DNA of 64,000 bases from Aureobasidium sp. EXF-3400. Taxonomy: Eukaryota; Ascomycota; Dothideomycetes; Dothideales; Saccotheciaceae. The stretch covers positions 1 to 64,000 of the forward strand of contig SWBL01000053.1 in assembly GCA_024195585.1 (NCBI GenBank). Direction: 5' to 3'. Under the pieces are notes generated by a model that was given only the letters and a program-made list of their open reading frames with translations, did not search any database and was not told the origin of the DNA. Positions within the stretch are counted from its first letter, which is position 1, and each line of letters opens with the position of its first letter. Positions 12,019 through 24,300 of this stretch are shown piece after piece. The position numbers were made by a program, and so were the translations under genes.

Positions 12019-13312
12019 CTACTTGCGCTGACCGTAAGCCTTGGTAGCGTAGCTACCACCCTGGACGATAAGGTCCTCAGGGCGGTAGTCGTGCTTGCCA
12101 GAGAAGTATGACTGGAGGATAGCCTTGGTACCGGCGGCGTAGCGCTTCTGGGCGTCGATGGAGGTACCAGACATGTGGGGGACCATGGCGTTACCGCCAC
12201 CCCAGTGGGTGTATTGGGCGGTGCGCAGAGGGTGGTCCTTGGGGGCGGGCTGGGGGAACCAGACGTCACCTCCGTAACCGCGGAGCTGGCCGGACTTGAG
12301 GGCTTCGGCGACGTCTTCCTTGACGACGATGGCACCACGGGCGGTGTTGACGAGCCATGAGCCTGTGAGTGTGAGTTAGTGACTTTGGATTCGAAAGTAG
12401 GGGGAGGCATAAACACATACCCTTCTTCATCTTGGAGATCAACTCCTTGTTGAACAGACCACGGGTCTTCTCGTGCAGGGGGGCGTTGATGGTGACAACA
12501 TCACACTGGGCAAGCATCTCCTCGAGGCTCTCGACACGACGGCAGCCAATCTCGGCCTCCTTCTCGGCCGACAGGGGCTGGTAGTCGTAGTAGAGGAGCT
12601 CCTTGCAGTCGAATGCCTTCAGACGGCGGAGGACACGCTCACCGATACGGCCAACGGCAACGGTACCGACAACCTTGTTCTCGAGATCGTACTCGTTCTT
12701 GGCGACGGCGGCAACGTTCCAGTCGCCGGCGGCGACCTGCTCGTGGGCGGGGACAAAGTTGCGGACGAGGACGAGCATGGTCATGACGACGTGCTCAGCA
12801 ACCGAGACAACGTTGGAACCAGTGACCTCGGCAACAGTGATACCGCCGTTGGTCTTGTTGGCAGCGTCTAAGTCGACGTGGTCAGAACCGATACCAGCGG
12901 TAACGGCAATCTTGAGGTTCTTGGCCTTGGCCAGACGCTCCTTGGTCAGGTAACCAGGGTGGAAGGGAGTGGTGATGATGACCTCGGCGTCAACGAGGTG
13001 CTTGTCAAAGGTCGAGTTCTCACCCTCCTTGTCTGAAGTGGTGACGAGCTCGTGGCCCTGGTCCTCGATCCACTTGCGGAGACCGAGTTCGTTCTCAGTG
13101 GTACCGAGCAATTGAGGCTCCTCCCTTGCGTGCTCGAAGCCGTCGTACAGAACCATCAAAACCTTGCCATTCTGGCGGGAAGTGGCCGATAGCGAGCGGA
13201 TGGCACCGGTGGATCTGAGAGGGGAGGAAAGAGAGGCACCTGCAAGAGGAGAGGCACGCAGCGAGGCGGCAGCAGGGCGCACAGCGCGGGTAGCAGAGCG
13301 GAAGAAGACCAT
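12019..13312 (-). CDS. fdh: NAD-dependent formate dehydrogenase, probably mitochondrial
   Basis: The enzyme oxidises formate to CO2 with NAD+, detoxifying formate and supplying NADH. Exons are 13312-12421 and 12362-12019 (411 aa); the intron 12420-12363 splits the Gly codon before [12 protein letters not shown]. The first 45 or so residues are Arg/Ser/Ala-rich with no acidic residue, a typical mitochondrial presequence. Substrate-side motifs include PFHPGYLT and [10 protein letters not shown]. The nucleotide loop reads GTVAVGRIG, with Ala in place of the first Gly of the usual pattern, as I recall for other ascomycete enzymes. The catalytic Arg lies in NTARGAI and the catalytic His in VPHMSGTS. 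An internal Met near residue 53 could start a cytosolic form. Confidence 0.95.
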
Positions 13313-13387
13313 TGTGAATGTGTGAGGGATAGGAGGGGATATGAGGAAGGAAAAAGAATCTGGCAGGAAGGGGGGATGTGTGGCCGA

Positions 13388-13395
13388 TTATAAAC
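13388..13395 (-). promoter_or_regulatory. TATA-like element upstream of formate dehydrogenase
   Basis: Read on the minus strand the site is GTTTATAA, about 76-83 bp before the start codon. It is a partial TATA match only. Confidence 0.3.
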
Positions 13396-14680
13396 AGAAG
13401 AGGAGGGGAGCTACTCTCGAGCTCGCATCATTACCTTAGCCAATTGTGGAGAAAGCGTACGCGCAGTATCCAAGCCCTCGTCCGAACTTCGGTCTCGATT
13501 TGCTCCTGTTCCTGTCCCGTACGCCCAACTTCGGCATTTGGAATCAATCGCTGGCCTGATGATCGGGAAAGGAGAGGGGTAGATGTGTGGCAAGTCTCAC
13601 GAATGAGTGTCGCGTGTAGAATTGAATTGGTTGTATAGATCGCGATGGTATCCAGATTGGCGAGCATCAGCCTCACTTTTGCTATCTTGCATGGGAAAAC
13701 GTGGTGGAGAAAGCTAACTACGACCCTCTTGCTCCCAAGACATTCGAACTCCTAGAAAAGTCCTGCAACTCTAACGTCCTACTCTGCTGAGCAGAACTGC
13801 CTCGCCATACTCGTCGTGAAAAGGGAGACAGGAAGCTGTTTCACTTGCCTTCAGCTTTGCTCCGCTCGGTGACGTCTCCCTTGACACCCCACAAATTTCC
13901 CAATTCCCGCAGGCTCCGTCAGAACAACGCAATTGTTACCAGCCTTTCCAATTTACCTATCTTATCTTACAATCACCTCATGTTTCATCACGACTCCAAC
14001 AATCCAATTCCCAGCGTCTGCGATAGAACAAGACAAACTACAAGCTTTTCTTACAACCGGCCATTGCATAAAGACACAAGCAGAACAAAAAAGAGGAGAA
14101 ATGCGGGGGTGTTTTGGTTCATCGACGGTAAGAAAAGGTCAATGCTGAAGCTCTCTCCGCAAATCATCGAACCTATGTCCGACAAAAGAAACCCCCGAAT
14201 CTCCTCCGTGAAGGGTGCTCTCCTACTCTTCCATCGCTTTAGCATCTCAATATCCAAGTAAGGAGATAGAAGTGAATTCATCTCAAAACAGTAGACCGTG
14301 CTGTGGAGATCTCCTGATCAATAGCTTATAATAGTTCTATCGAGCAAGCAATCTCTCCATTCGGGGAAAAGGAATCCGGGACCTGGTCTCGATTATTGTC
14401 TCCGAACTTCGTCCGTCAAGGCTTCATTCAGCAAAAAGAAGGCTTAGTGGAAGAAACGTGAGGAGTCGAGACAAAAGGCCGAGACTCGGGTGCAAAGAGG
14501 TGAGGGGAAGACAGCATGCTCTTGACCTTCTGCTTTTGGGCATCCAAGAAGCTGAGTGAAAGCACCAAAGGAAGGAAGAGGCATCGAGGCTCAAGTGGTC
14601 GCTTTGGCTAAAACCACTGCTAGAACAGGCAATTCTGTCCATTCTGCGGCCGAGATTCGCAGCGATGTCGGGTCTCTCTT

Positions 14681-14765
14681 TCGTATCTGAATCGTACAAA
14701 ATAAGAGACTCGTACGAATCGTACGAAATAAAAGGACGCGTATGAATCGTATGAGAATAAGAGAC
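14681..14765. repeat. Three-unit, 28-bp tandem repeat with palindromic cores
   Basis: The units are 14681-14709, 14710-14737 and 14738-14765. The middle unit contains two perfect TCGTACGA palindromes separated by one base; the flanking units carry decayed versions (such as CGTATGAATCGTATGA). Each unit ends in an AATAAGAGAC-like tail. It is noncoding. Confidence 0.85.
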
Positions 14766-15404
14766 CTCCTCCCCTGCAACTGTCTCGTGTTTTCCCTCTT
14801 GCGCCGCAGGCAACCTGGGAAACTCCGCAGTGACACCTTGATGAACAAGCAAAGTGGATCGATATGGAGGGGCCATGACGTTGGAGTTTTACCGGCACAT
14901 CCGCCCGGATTAAATGGACTTCATCTCCGTGATTGATTGCGGCTCTTTTATCTGACGACGACGTCGCACAAATAGTCACAGAATATCCAGATCTCATTGT
15001 CGCTCAACAATGCTAGATTATCCTTGTCGTAGAACTTGTGCATGTAAGTTTGGAGCTGTATCGATCTTGAATACTTGAGTTTTCATTGCTTCTATCTCTG
15101 TCTGTTGTTTCCATCTCATACTTGTCACATGTTTGATCATACCGCCCTGCAAACCTGAGGAAAAGAAGAAAAACGAAAGTCGGGGACACCTGGTCCTGAG
15201 AACATGAAGCGCAAAATACTCAGAACAACGACGCCAAAAGCCATGTGAACCATTGCATAGACCATGTCGACCGCCAAGCGAGGACAAACAACAGAACTTC
15301 AATCAACGTCAAAGTGCAAGCGGATATCCATGCTGGGGACCAAGCAATTCTCACTAAGCCAATATATGCGTCAAATCATATCACGACTAAGCTCGAGTGG
15401 GTAA

Positions 15405-16591
15405 TCAAGCATCATCACCTTCCTCCTCAGTGTATTGGTTGAAGGCTGGTGAGGTGGTGTAGTGGACGTTGTATCTGCGCGAGGTTCTTCTGCGAGCAGG
15501 CTGCTGCAGCGGGAGCATAGCTGACATGTTCGTGTGGGTAACCCAATTGGCTGGGAAGATGGGCGACTCCGCAGCGACATCGTTGTCGGCTGCCGACGAG
15601 CTCGCTTCAACCTCACGAGACAGAGCAACAGCAGAGGCAGGGGCAGGTCGGGCCTGGATAGCACGAACCAAAGCTGCGGTGCTAGTGTGGGTGTCGTTGG
15701 GCGGGATAGTGGGCGACGAAGCAGCAGCTCTTGCACTCCTCATCTCAGCGATGGTATCAACAGAGAATCGAGGACCAGTGCGCATGATGGGAGGAGCCAA
15801 CGCAGGTTGGTTAGCGTTGCGGATAGCCATGCCTGCGAAGGCGCCTGGATGAGCAGCTCTGTCAAAGGCTGCAGCAAGGAAGTCCTGATTGGAAGTGGAG
15901 CCTGGATAGTAAGGAATCAGAGATGTGTCGTAAGTAGCCATGATGCGCTCGTTGTTTTCCTCGTTGTCGCTTTCATCGCCAGGCACATGGCTGAACTCGA
16001 GTGGTCCCCACTGAATGTCGTCGACATCAAAGCCGGAGGCTCGAATTGCGGCAGCAGTATTGGATGGAGGGAAAGGACCGTCAGCTGGGTCGAAGTGGTA
16101 GTAGTATTGGGCGAACATCATGTCGGCTTCGATGGCGTGGATTTCGTTCATGTCAACACCGTCAGCACGGGATGGCTCGGTCAGATTGGCACTGTGAGTG
16201 TCTGGTCAGCCAAAAATCAGACGCAAGAGGACTCAACAACGCACCGATATCTGGAATTTCTGCCGGGCTGATGAGGTCCATTGGATCCGAGCAGCCTGAT
16301 CTGGGTCTGGACTTGTTCGAGCTGCGAAGCAAAGGCGTTGTCACCAAACTGAGAAGCATGACTGTCAGGAACATCGTCGTTGTTTAGGGGTTGACCAAGA
16401 GCATTTGGATGATGCTGAGGTGGAATGCCAGGATGGTTCTGTGGTCCGATGAAAGGAGTTGATCTGGCAGTAGGGACAGTGCTGGCAGATGCTGGAGAGT
16501 CGGTCACAGTGCCATCGTGAGAGGCAGCCTCATCGCCTGAAGAAACAGCCGAAGAGAAACGACGGCGGGCAGATCCAGTATTGCGGGCCAT
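15405..16591 (-). CDS. Hypothetical, largely disordered fungal protein
   Basis: Exons 16591-16245 and 16191-15405 join to 377 aa through a 53-nt intron with a GTGCGT donor and CACAG acceptor; splicing gives RNSRYRANLTEPSRADG. The first 100 residues are Ser/Thr/Pro-rich. A short conserved-looking block follows with MFAQYYYHFDPADGPFPP and DVDDIQWGPLEFSHVP, and the rest is Ala/Ser-rich. I do not recognise the family and see no signal peptide, membrane segment or catalytic motif. The long open frame and the clean intron support a real gene; the function is unknown. Confidence 0.7.
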
Positions 16592-17122
16592 GTATGATGG
16601 ATGGTGTATGAAGACAGATGAGGAGGGTGCTCAGACGAAAGGGGGTGAAAGAAGGGGAAAGGGAAGTGTTTGTCGAGGAGCGAAAGAGGCGATGGTCACG
16701 ATGCTGAAGGAGCGAACAAATACTTCGCAGGTGACCAGAAATGAAGGAAGTGACTAATGAATAAGGAACAAACTGTGTGTCACAATGTTGGTGAAGTGAG
16801 GCCAAGTTCGAGAGGCTTGCACTTGCCATATCTTGTTGATCGTCAATCACTCGACAAAGCCACTGCGACACTGCGTCGATGATTTCACTGCCTCTTTTAA
16901 AAAGCCATTTCCAGCAAGAGATACAACAGGAGGATATATGCTATGGAACAATGACAGGAACATCTCATTCATCTTTGTCTATATCAAATCCGAGATAACA
17001 GCAAACGATCCATTGTCTCTGTATGCCAAACACCGGTTTCCTCGCTGTGCAAATCAAAACATGGAACCAGATCAACGCAGTCTATCATAAATAGTATGTC
17101 AATATCAAGATTCGAATATTCC
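16592..17122. other. Intergenic between the hypothetical gene and NEO1
   Basis: This 531-bp stretch holds the promoter of the hypothetical gene and the 3' end of NEO1. Nothing else is recognised. Confidence 0.5.
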
Positions 17123-20100
17123 TCAAACTCCTTGAACCTTGCGATAACTCGGCGGTTTGATCGCTCGCCGAATTAACTTGCCAGCATATACTGGCACTAA
17201 AGATACCGCCGAGATAGCAGCAACCCTCCAAACAAATCCGACGCTTGTCACGAACCTCAAGTCAAAGTACCCAGAAAGGAATGGTATACTGCCAAAGTAC
17301 AAGCATCCAGTCGCCACGATGGAGATGATATTTGCAGGATGCCAGGTCGTAATCTCCGCAGCCACCATAATCAACTCGTTGATGACGAGGACAGTGAACG
17401 ACACACTGACCATACGCGCGAACGAGGCTGCAGTGTCGGCATTTCCTGTACTGTGGTCCGCAAACTTGGGAACCAGTAGCTGACTTCCTCCTTGAATGAT
17501 AACTCCCTGATAGACCGAGATAGCGACCCAAATGAAGAAAGTACGGTATGAAAGAGACTTTCCTAGAGTCAACTCCTTGTACAGTTCTGGATATAGATTG
17601 GCGAGATTCTCATCAACATCGCGATCGAGTGTAAGCGAGAAGACTGGTGCCATGGTATACAAAGTTGCATAGCCAACCAACAGCCAATCTCTGTACAAAG
17701 CGATGGGTTGATACGCTGAGGCGACCGAGAACACAGTCTGGCATACACTGATGATTAGACCACGATGAATGACAAATTGCGCAAGTTTCGCCGAGCGCTT
17801 GTAGCTATTGCGACCATGCCAAACGAGCAATTTGGTCAGGTGGCTGAATTGAGTGATGCTGAAATCAGCGGCGAGAGAGGCTTGACGACCTTCTTTTCCC
17901 ACGATACCCACACCTACATCAGCAGCCTGGATCATACTTACATCGTTACCGCCATCACCAATACAAGCAATGCGTTTGCGAGTATGATTGCGAATTAACT
18001 TTGCAACGTCTGCTTTTTGTGTTGGAGAACAGCGACAGGCTATCACAGCGGGGAGACGCACTGCTAGGGTAACGAATGCGTCTCTGTGATGGGTCAGGTA
18101 CAGAGATAGAGATTCGCCGTCTATTAGTAGGGCGGCGTTCGGACGCGAATGCAGAAGAGAGAGTGCGTCAAGAGCCAAATCTTTACGTTTGAGCCCTGCG
18201 ATCGTGTGTATGTACTGGCCTCTGGAGACAAGCTTCGATGATACAGCTACACAGCGTGCGGTCTCAACTTTGTCTCCGGTCAACATCCAAATCTTGATGC
18301 CGGCGTTGCGCAGGAGTTCAAGAGATGGCTTGATATAAGCTTGGAGTTTGTCTTCCACACCCGTCACGCCCAACAGCTCAAGGTTGTGTTCGAGATGCTG
18401 CTTGACAATGCGTGCCATGCTATTATCACGGTCGTGAAGGCTCAATGATGCTTCTGCGTATGCCGAAGAGAATGCGCCGTATTGCTCTCCTGAAAGAGCC
18501 TTTCTGCCAATGACAAGAGTGCGCAAGCCCTCGCGAGCCATGTTTGCCGTCTCCTCGTCCAGCCAATCATTGGCAGCAACAATAGAAGTCATGACGGTAT
18601 CTGCGCCTTTCTGGAAAAAGTACAGCTCGCTCATATCACCTTCGCCTCCGCCCTCTTGCACGAACTTGACGATGATACCCATGCGCTTGCTGTCGGAGGT
18701 GAATGGAAAGATGTTGAGGATCTGTACACGAACCACGATCTTGCTGTTATCCACAAACTGCAGAGTAATGGTTTTCCGATCGCGATGCAAGAGCCTTAAT
18801 CCAACTTGTTCTGTCCATGCCACAATAGCAATCTCATCTGGCGAAGAAGCCTGGTATGAAGTGACCGTGGAACCATCAACTTCCTCGGTTGTAGGCGTGA
18901 CGTTATGACACAAAGCCAATGCCAGAACTAGATCTCTGACTCGCAGACCGATCTCTCTGCGTGAGCGTGTACCTGAAGCAAGCCCACCAGTAACATTTGA
19001 AGAAGGCAAGAAGAAGCCTTGCAAATCAGCGAAAGCCGACTTGACATAGCCAGAAACCTCATCCATCGCTTCATTGGCATATGAGACTGTACCAACGTGA
19101 ATCTTCTTCAACTCCATCTCATTCTGAGTCAGGGTGCCAGTCTTGTCACTGAGCAAGTACTCAATGCGACCAAGATCCTCAGGAATAGTACTGGTGCGTA
19201 CGACGGTTCCTGGAATACCTTGATCACGCTCGATAAACCAAGCATACATTGACTTGCCCATGTCGAGATTGACGCGCAAACTGATGGGCACAATGGTGGA
19301 AAACAGGATAAGGAAGCGCATGACGGAGACGTACCACTCTCGACCGTTCTCGGCTTTGAAACCTTTCATGGCCACCAGAATGAACGATAGAGCGAGAGTC
19401 AAGAAACAAAGAATCTTGGTCAGAGAATTGATCTCATTCTCAAGAAGGCCAGTCTTTGAACGACTAGCAGAGGTGGAGAGAGCGGCACGTGTTTCAGGAC
19501 CGGTATAGATGACCACAGCATAAACAGTAGTGCTCGAGGCCAGCACAGTGTTGGCCCAGGCGGTGTTGTCGATGGACAAAGGGATCGATTTTGTTCCTGG
19601 AACTTCAGCAGCCGGGGCCTCGGACTCGTAGGGGTCGTATGCTTGACGGCCATCAGGTAGCAGATCCAGGGTACCAGCAAAGTCATTGACACGTTTGTCT
19701 GGCTTTCCAGCTGTCAAACGTAGCCTCGTGAAGTCGCGGGATGGCAAATCTTGGGTGAGGGGAGAGGCTAATCTGAGTTTCCAGTCCGTCTCACCATCGA
19801 GCTGATCTGTTCGAATGAAGGCTTCACCGCCGGCGCTGGGATCTTCAGAAGTGGTTTGGTTGGCCAAAGGCGGTTCTGGGACGCTTGCGACTTCGGGCTC
19901 GAACAAGTTTGCTTCTTCAGTTTCGGGCAAGGGTTCAGGCTGAGCGGACGACTCTTGAGAGAAACTTTTGAGAATGACAACATCAGCGGGAAAGCGCTGG
20001 TCTTTGGTCATGACCAAGACATCTCCCACTTTTAGCAATCGCGAGGGCTTGGTAGTCTCTCGCACTTCAGCATCCAGTAAGCCATCAGCATCTTGGTCTG

Positions 20101-20914
20101 TCGGCTGGCGTCTCCTTGTGCTGGCGGCATCATTGTCTCCAAACTGCAACACGGTATATCTCTCAGAGTTGGCCTCCTTATCTCTCTTCCTTCGGTGTAT
20201 ATCATCCATAGCCTCCTTGCCGAGGGTGATTGTCAAGACAAAGAGCAAGGGGAAGATATAGGTGCTCAGGTAGCCAATGCGCAACTGTGGGATGATTTGC
20301 GACAAGGCGACGAGGAGGAAATACATGTTGAAGAAGAAGGAGAATTCGTTGTAGAGGGTTCGTGGTAGGAAAGAGACGGGGGTGTATTTGGCGTTGGAGA
20401 CGGCATTGGCAGGGTATTTGGCATCCTGGCGGGCGCCTACGACAATGGTGCGGTTGGAGGCGGGATCGTGTTCATCTTCGGGCTCGTCGTCGTCGTCGTC
20501 GTCGTTGTCGAGCGGAGTGGAGCGTGAGAAGGGGTTGAGACGGGCTCTGAACTTGGCCAGAGCAGATTGAGACTTGTCGGACAGACGGCGTAAGCGTGAA
20601 GCATGCGAGGGAGGCGGATGGTCGGTATGCGAGTGTCGCTCATGTGCTTGGCTGTCTCTTCCGACCAGGGCTTCCAAGTCTTCGGCATCTGCGTCGTCGA
20701 TATAGCGGTCAGGTCTCCGGAAAGCCCTCCGCCCTCCAAGTCGTAGGTTCTTGAGTGGGATGTTCCTGAAAGAACCGCCGTTCGCAGATGAGTGGTTCCG
20801 ACTGTTGGAGGTGGTGGCCTGGGGGTCGAGTTCGTCCAAGTCCAGGTCCAGATCCGAGTCGGCATCAGGGATCAGAGAGGCCGACGCGGTCGAGTCGCCG
20901 TGCCGATGTGACAT
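17123..20914 (-). CDS. neo1: P4-type ATPase, phospholipid flippase Neo1
   Basis: This intronless 1263-aa protein is an aminophospholipid flippase of the Neo1/ATP9 class, which moves PE and PS to the cytosolic leaflet in Golgi and endosomes. The first 150 residues are acidic and disordered, with an Asp run encoded by a GTC/GAC repeat. The actuator loop carries DQLDGETDWKLR near residue 372, where the Trp marks the Neo1 subgroup. The phosphorylation site DKTGTLTQNEMELKK lies near 589, followed by the nucleotide domain with the MLTGDK and GDGGNDVSMI hinge motifs. About ten membrane segments can be seen. Neo1-class pumps work without a Cdc50 partner. It is divergent from SEC16. Confidence 0.95.
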   Translation of the reverse strand: MSHRHGDSTASASLIPDADSDLDLDLDELDPQATTSNSRNHSSANGGSFRNIPLKNLRLGGRRAFRRPDRYIDDADAEDLEALVGRDSQAHERHSHTDHPPPSHASRLRRLSDKSQSALAKFRARLNPFSRSTPLDNDDDDDDEPEDEHDPASNRTIVVGARQDAKYPANAVSNAKYTPVSFLPRTLYNEFSFFFNMYFLLVALSQIIPQLRIGYLSTYIFPLLFVLTITLGKEAMDDIHRRKRDKEANSERYTVLQFGDNDAASTRRRQPTDQDADGLLDAEVRETTKPSRLLKVGDVLVMTKDQRFPADVVILKSFSQESSAQPEPLPETEEANLFEPEVASVPEPPLANQTTSEDPSAGGEAFIRTDQLDGETDWKLRLASPLTQDLPSRDFTRLRLTAGKPDKRVNDFAGTLDLLPDGRQAYDPYESEAPAAEVPGTKSIPLSIDNTAWANTVLASSTTVYAVVIYTGPETRAALSTSASRSKTGLLENEINSLTKILCFLTLALSFILVAMKGFKAENGREWYVSVMRFLILFSTIVPISLRVNLDMGKSMYAWFIERDQGIPGTVVRTSTIPEDLGRIEYLLSDKTGTLTQNEMELKKIHVGTVSYANEAMDEVSGYVKSAFADLQGFFLPSSNVTGGLASGTRSRREIGLRVRDLVLALALCHNVTPTTEEVDGSTVTSYQASSPDEIAIVAWTEQVGLRLLHRDRKTITLQFVDNSKIVVRVQILNIFPFTSDSKRMGIIVKFVQEGGGEGDMSELYFFQKGADTVMTSIVAANDWLDEETANMAREGLRTLVIGRKALSGEQYGAFSSAYAEASLSLHDRDNSMARIVKQHLEHNLELLGVTGVEDKLQAYIKPSLELLRNAGIKIWMLTGDKVETARCVAVSSKLVSRGQYIHTIAGLKRKDLALDALSLLHSRPNAALLIDGESLSLYLTHHRDAFVTLAVRLPAVIACRCSPTQKADVAKLIRNHTRKRIACIGDGGNDVSMIQAADVGVGIVGKEGRQASLAADFSITQFSHLTKLLVWHGRNSYKRSAKLAQFVIHRGLIISVCQTVFSVASAYQPIALYRDWLLVGYATLYTMAPVFSLTLDRDVDENLANLYPELYKELTLGKSLSYRTFFIWVAISVYQGVIIQGGSQLLVPKFADHSTGNADTAASFARMVSVSFTVLVINELIMVAAEITTWHPANIISIVATGCLYFGSIPFLSGYFDLRFVTSVGFVWRVAAISAVSLVPVYAGKLIRRAIKPPSYRKVQGV

Positions 20915-21355
20915 GCCTCATCTGTCTTGTCGGAAGGAAAAGGTGAGAGAGTTTCTTTGTTGGTTGTAGCTGCCTGCTGCATACAATTACGTGGGCGTAT
21001 GCTATTCTAGGCTGGACCAACTGACTCGGGTCACCCTGGACGGGGGTGTCGCACGAGTCAAAGTCCGGGGGAGGTTGACGCGATTGGTTGTCAGGCTTGG
21101 CTGATGGTGTTGGTGAAGTCTGCCAATCATCACCTCCTTTCAACTTGGTACCCTCTACTATTATGTTGTCGCCCTGCTTGTACTATTGACTTATCCAATG
21201 TCTTGACAAGTCTCTCTTTGCTTCTTGTCATTTTGTTTTGGTGAGTTGCGCCGCCTCATGATGGAAAGACGGGGCCGAACGGTCACGTCGCCTGAGTTGT
21301 TACTCCGTGTATACTGAGACATGGCCACAGCAACCGTTATACATAATACCCAGTC
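20915..21355. promoter_or_regulatory. Divergent promoter region between NEO1 and SEC16
   Basis: These 441 bp lie between the two starts. No TATA box was found. Confidence 0.5.
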
Positions 21356-24300
21356 ATGGCAGACGCCGCTCCTCATTTTTCATGGCATCCTGCTCTGAGG
21401 CCCCACAACAGCGCCCACGATGTTCCCGTAGCCACTTCAGAACAACCACCTGCTCCAGCCGACAATGATGATGCCGACTTCTTCGATCGCATTCCCGCCG
21501 AACACTCCCAATCCATCGCTGAAGACGCCCAAGTTGACGAGCCTGTTGAGCAGTCAACCGCTGAAACAGTACAACCTTCATTCATCCAGGACCACGACCT
21601 CACGGCGGAAAGCCCCGAGGCCTCGGCTCCAATTGCAGACGAATCTCGACAAGACACACAGACCGAAGTCCAAGATTCGATCGAATCGCCGACATTGATA
21701 CCTGAGCCAACTCACGACTTGCTCGAGAACGCCTACAATCCTCCGCACGATCAAGTTCACAACTTCGATCCTGAACCCGTTGCTGAGCCTGCACAACTGC
21801 CATTGCAAGAGTCCGCGCGCTCTGCTGTTGACGAAGCCTTCGGGAGTCTAGACGAGGAAGAGGCGGGATTTCCTAGAGAGCAGTATGAATATCAAGGCCA
21901 AACTACCGCTGCCGACGACGCTGTCGACGAAAGCGACGATGCGCCTCTGATGCAGGATGAGGAGCTTCTGCCAACCCCCGGTTTCGCTACAGACGCCCCT
22001 GCCATCAATGCCCATGACGTTGCCTTCGACCCTGTCCACTCGGATCCTTCAGCAATCGCCGCAGCTGCAGAACACGTTTACGAAATGTCTACCGAGGATC
22101 CATCGTCGACACCATCGCACAACATCCAATACCCGGCCAGCAAGTCGCACTCATTTGACGACCAAGATGTCGAGACTCCAGCGACTTCTCTGGAGATTCT
22201 GGAAGAAACCAAGGAAACTTTGCGACAGGTGGCTGAAGAGCCGATTGAGGAACCAGCTCAAGTGCAACCTCAATCATCGGCTGCTTTCGAGTGGGGGGAT
22301 GATGACCAGACTGAAGACTTTGGAGCTGTTGTAGGCAACGTTTCAGCTGAAGAAAACAATGTGGATTCAGACAACCGTGCGGCTGGAAGTGGCTTCGTTG
22401 CTTCTCAGGCAACTGCTGTAGCCCAAGCTTTGCAAGAGCAAAAAGCACAAGACGGCCCTGCCGAAGGTGAAAAGAGCGAGGAAGATCTGGCTGCCATGTG
22501 GTCAGCTGCACTGGATGATGACGATTTCCTTGACGACAACGCAGTGGATCCCAGTGGCTTCTTCGACGATGATGGTGAAGGCTTCTTGGACGACTTTGAC
22601 ACAACTCCCGCTCCAACCCACCAAGTCCTGAGTCCCGAGCAAGCACTCAGCCCTGGCATTGCTCCTGTCTTGGATGGCCAAGGAAATACGGTCGGCTTCA
22701 CAAAGCTTGGAGGTCCGCAAGAACAGATCAACGCTCCTGCAAACCCCTACTCGCCAGCAGCCCAGCAGCCAAATCCCTACTTGAGTCCAGCTCTGCCATC
22801 TGTGCCTTTGTACAACCAGCAACAGCAGCCCGTCCGACCAGCCTTGAACAATGCCCAAAGCTTTGCCGACAAGTCCAAAGGTGGCTACTCCTCTCCCTAC
22901 GACTTGCCCGAAGATATTGTTCAGCTGCGTAGGCGTCCTGCTGCTGCTGCCGTCCCTACCCAGTCCAGTGCTCCACCTCCTCCACCAAGGAGTAGCAGTA
23001 TGCAATCTGTCCCACCAAGTGCTCCTCCACCTTTTTCACGTTCTGTGACTGCGGCTCCTTCAGCAACCATCGCATCGCCTCCCATGAGCCAATCACCCAG
23101 CGTCGCGACCTTGCCACCGAAACCTGCCACTGCTTCTGGTGTCAACAGATCTGCTTCTGGCTTCTTCGAGGAGCTACCCATGGTGCCGAAGCCTCGCAAC
23201 AGACCATACACCCCAGCTGTCGCTGCGCCATCTCCTGCTCAGATCTCCGCTCAAACTCCTCCACAAGGACCTCCTATCCGCCCGCCATCGCGTCCCGTGA
23301 TGCCTCCATCCACTGCTTCTGCAAGCTACGGTATCTCCGACTTCAGACAGCCAGAAAAGCTACCTTTGTTGCCTGACTTGCAAGCCGCACCTCAGCAGCT
23401 AGAGCCACCTCAACCCACTGGTCCTCCAGCGAGTTCGAGATACTCACCTGCCGCTGTTCAGCAAGCCCCCTCAACGGCAGCACCTCCTTCCGTAACTGGT
23501 CGATTCTCGCCAATGCCGCCGCCTGCTCCGTCAGCAAACTCTCGTTATTCTCCTGCTCCACAAGCTCAGGTCCAAAACCAAGCACAGAACAAGTACGCAA
23601 CCATGCCTGCTGCCACGCCAGTTTCAAGACCAGTCCAGCCATTCGCACCTCGTACCTCAAGCCCGTTGGCCTACCATGAGAAGCCTGCTGCTGCTGCTGA
23701 GATGCCGCCACCACCTGTTCGTGCAGTTTCATACCAGCCTCCACCTCCAGTTCGCCAAATGTCTGGCCTCGCCGAGGGTTTCGAGACACCGCCACGACGA
23801 GACAGCAACACCCTCGACCAGACTATCTCTCAATCTTACACATCCCCTCCTCGCGCCAACCCTTATGCTCCCACCAATGCGCCTGCGCCGAGCGATACCT
23901 TCTCGCCGCCAAGACGGTCCAAGACTCAATCGCCAGGAACTGCTATGAAAGTCCCTCTGAGAGCTGTCACTCAAATTGACAGACCGACTTCTGCTGCCGG
24001 CAATGTCACCTCTCAATCTTTGCTACAGCGTCAAGACGCAAGAGCTGCCCTGCCTCCCGCTCGACAGCAATTTTCTTCGGATCTCAGTTTCACTGTTCCT
24101 CAAGACGAACGAGCTCAAGATCCGTTAGAGAGATACAAGGGATGCCCTGTCTTCAAATGGGGTCCTAGCGGCTCGTTAGTGAGCACTTTCCCCAAGCAAG
24201 CGCCTTTCTATGCTGCTGGTCATGCCATTCCTACTATCAAGTGTACACCCGGTCATATCACCATCCATGATACTAAGACGACTTACCCTCTGGGCGAACG

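Larger units (their letters stand above)
13313..15404. other. Gene-poor intergenic region upstream of formate dehydrogenase
   Basis: Two kilobases with no convincing gene. The longest plus-strand frame (13845-14261) begins at TTG and has no domain. The region contains the formate dehydrogenase promoter on its left and the tandem repeat at 14681-14765. Confidence 0.5.

Noticed and set aside
13736..13762. TTCGAA-containing motif resembling a tRNA T-loop
   Set aside because: Stem pairing fails and no matching D or anticodon arm is found; no tRNA gene was supported anywhere in the window.
13845..14261. 138-codon plus-strand open frame
   Set aside because: Starts at TTG, not ATG, and shows no protein-family features.
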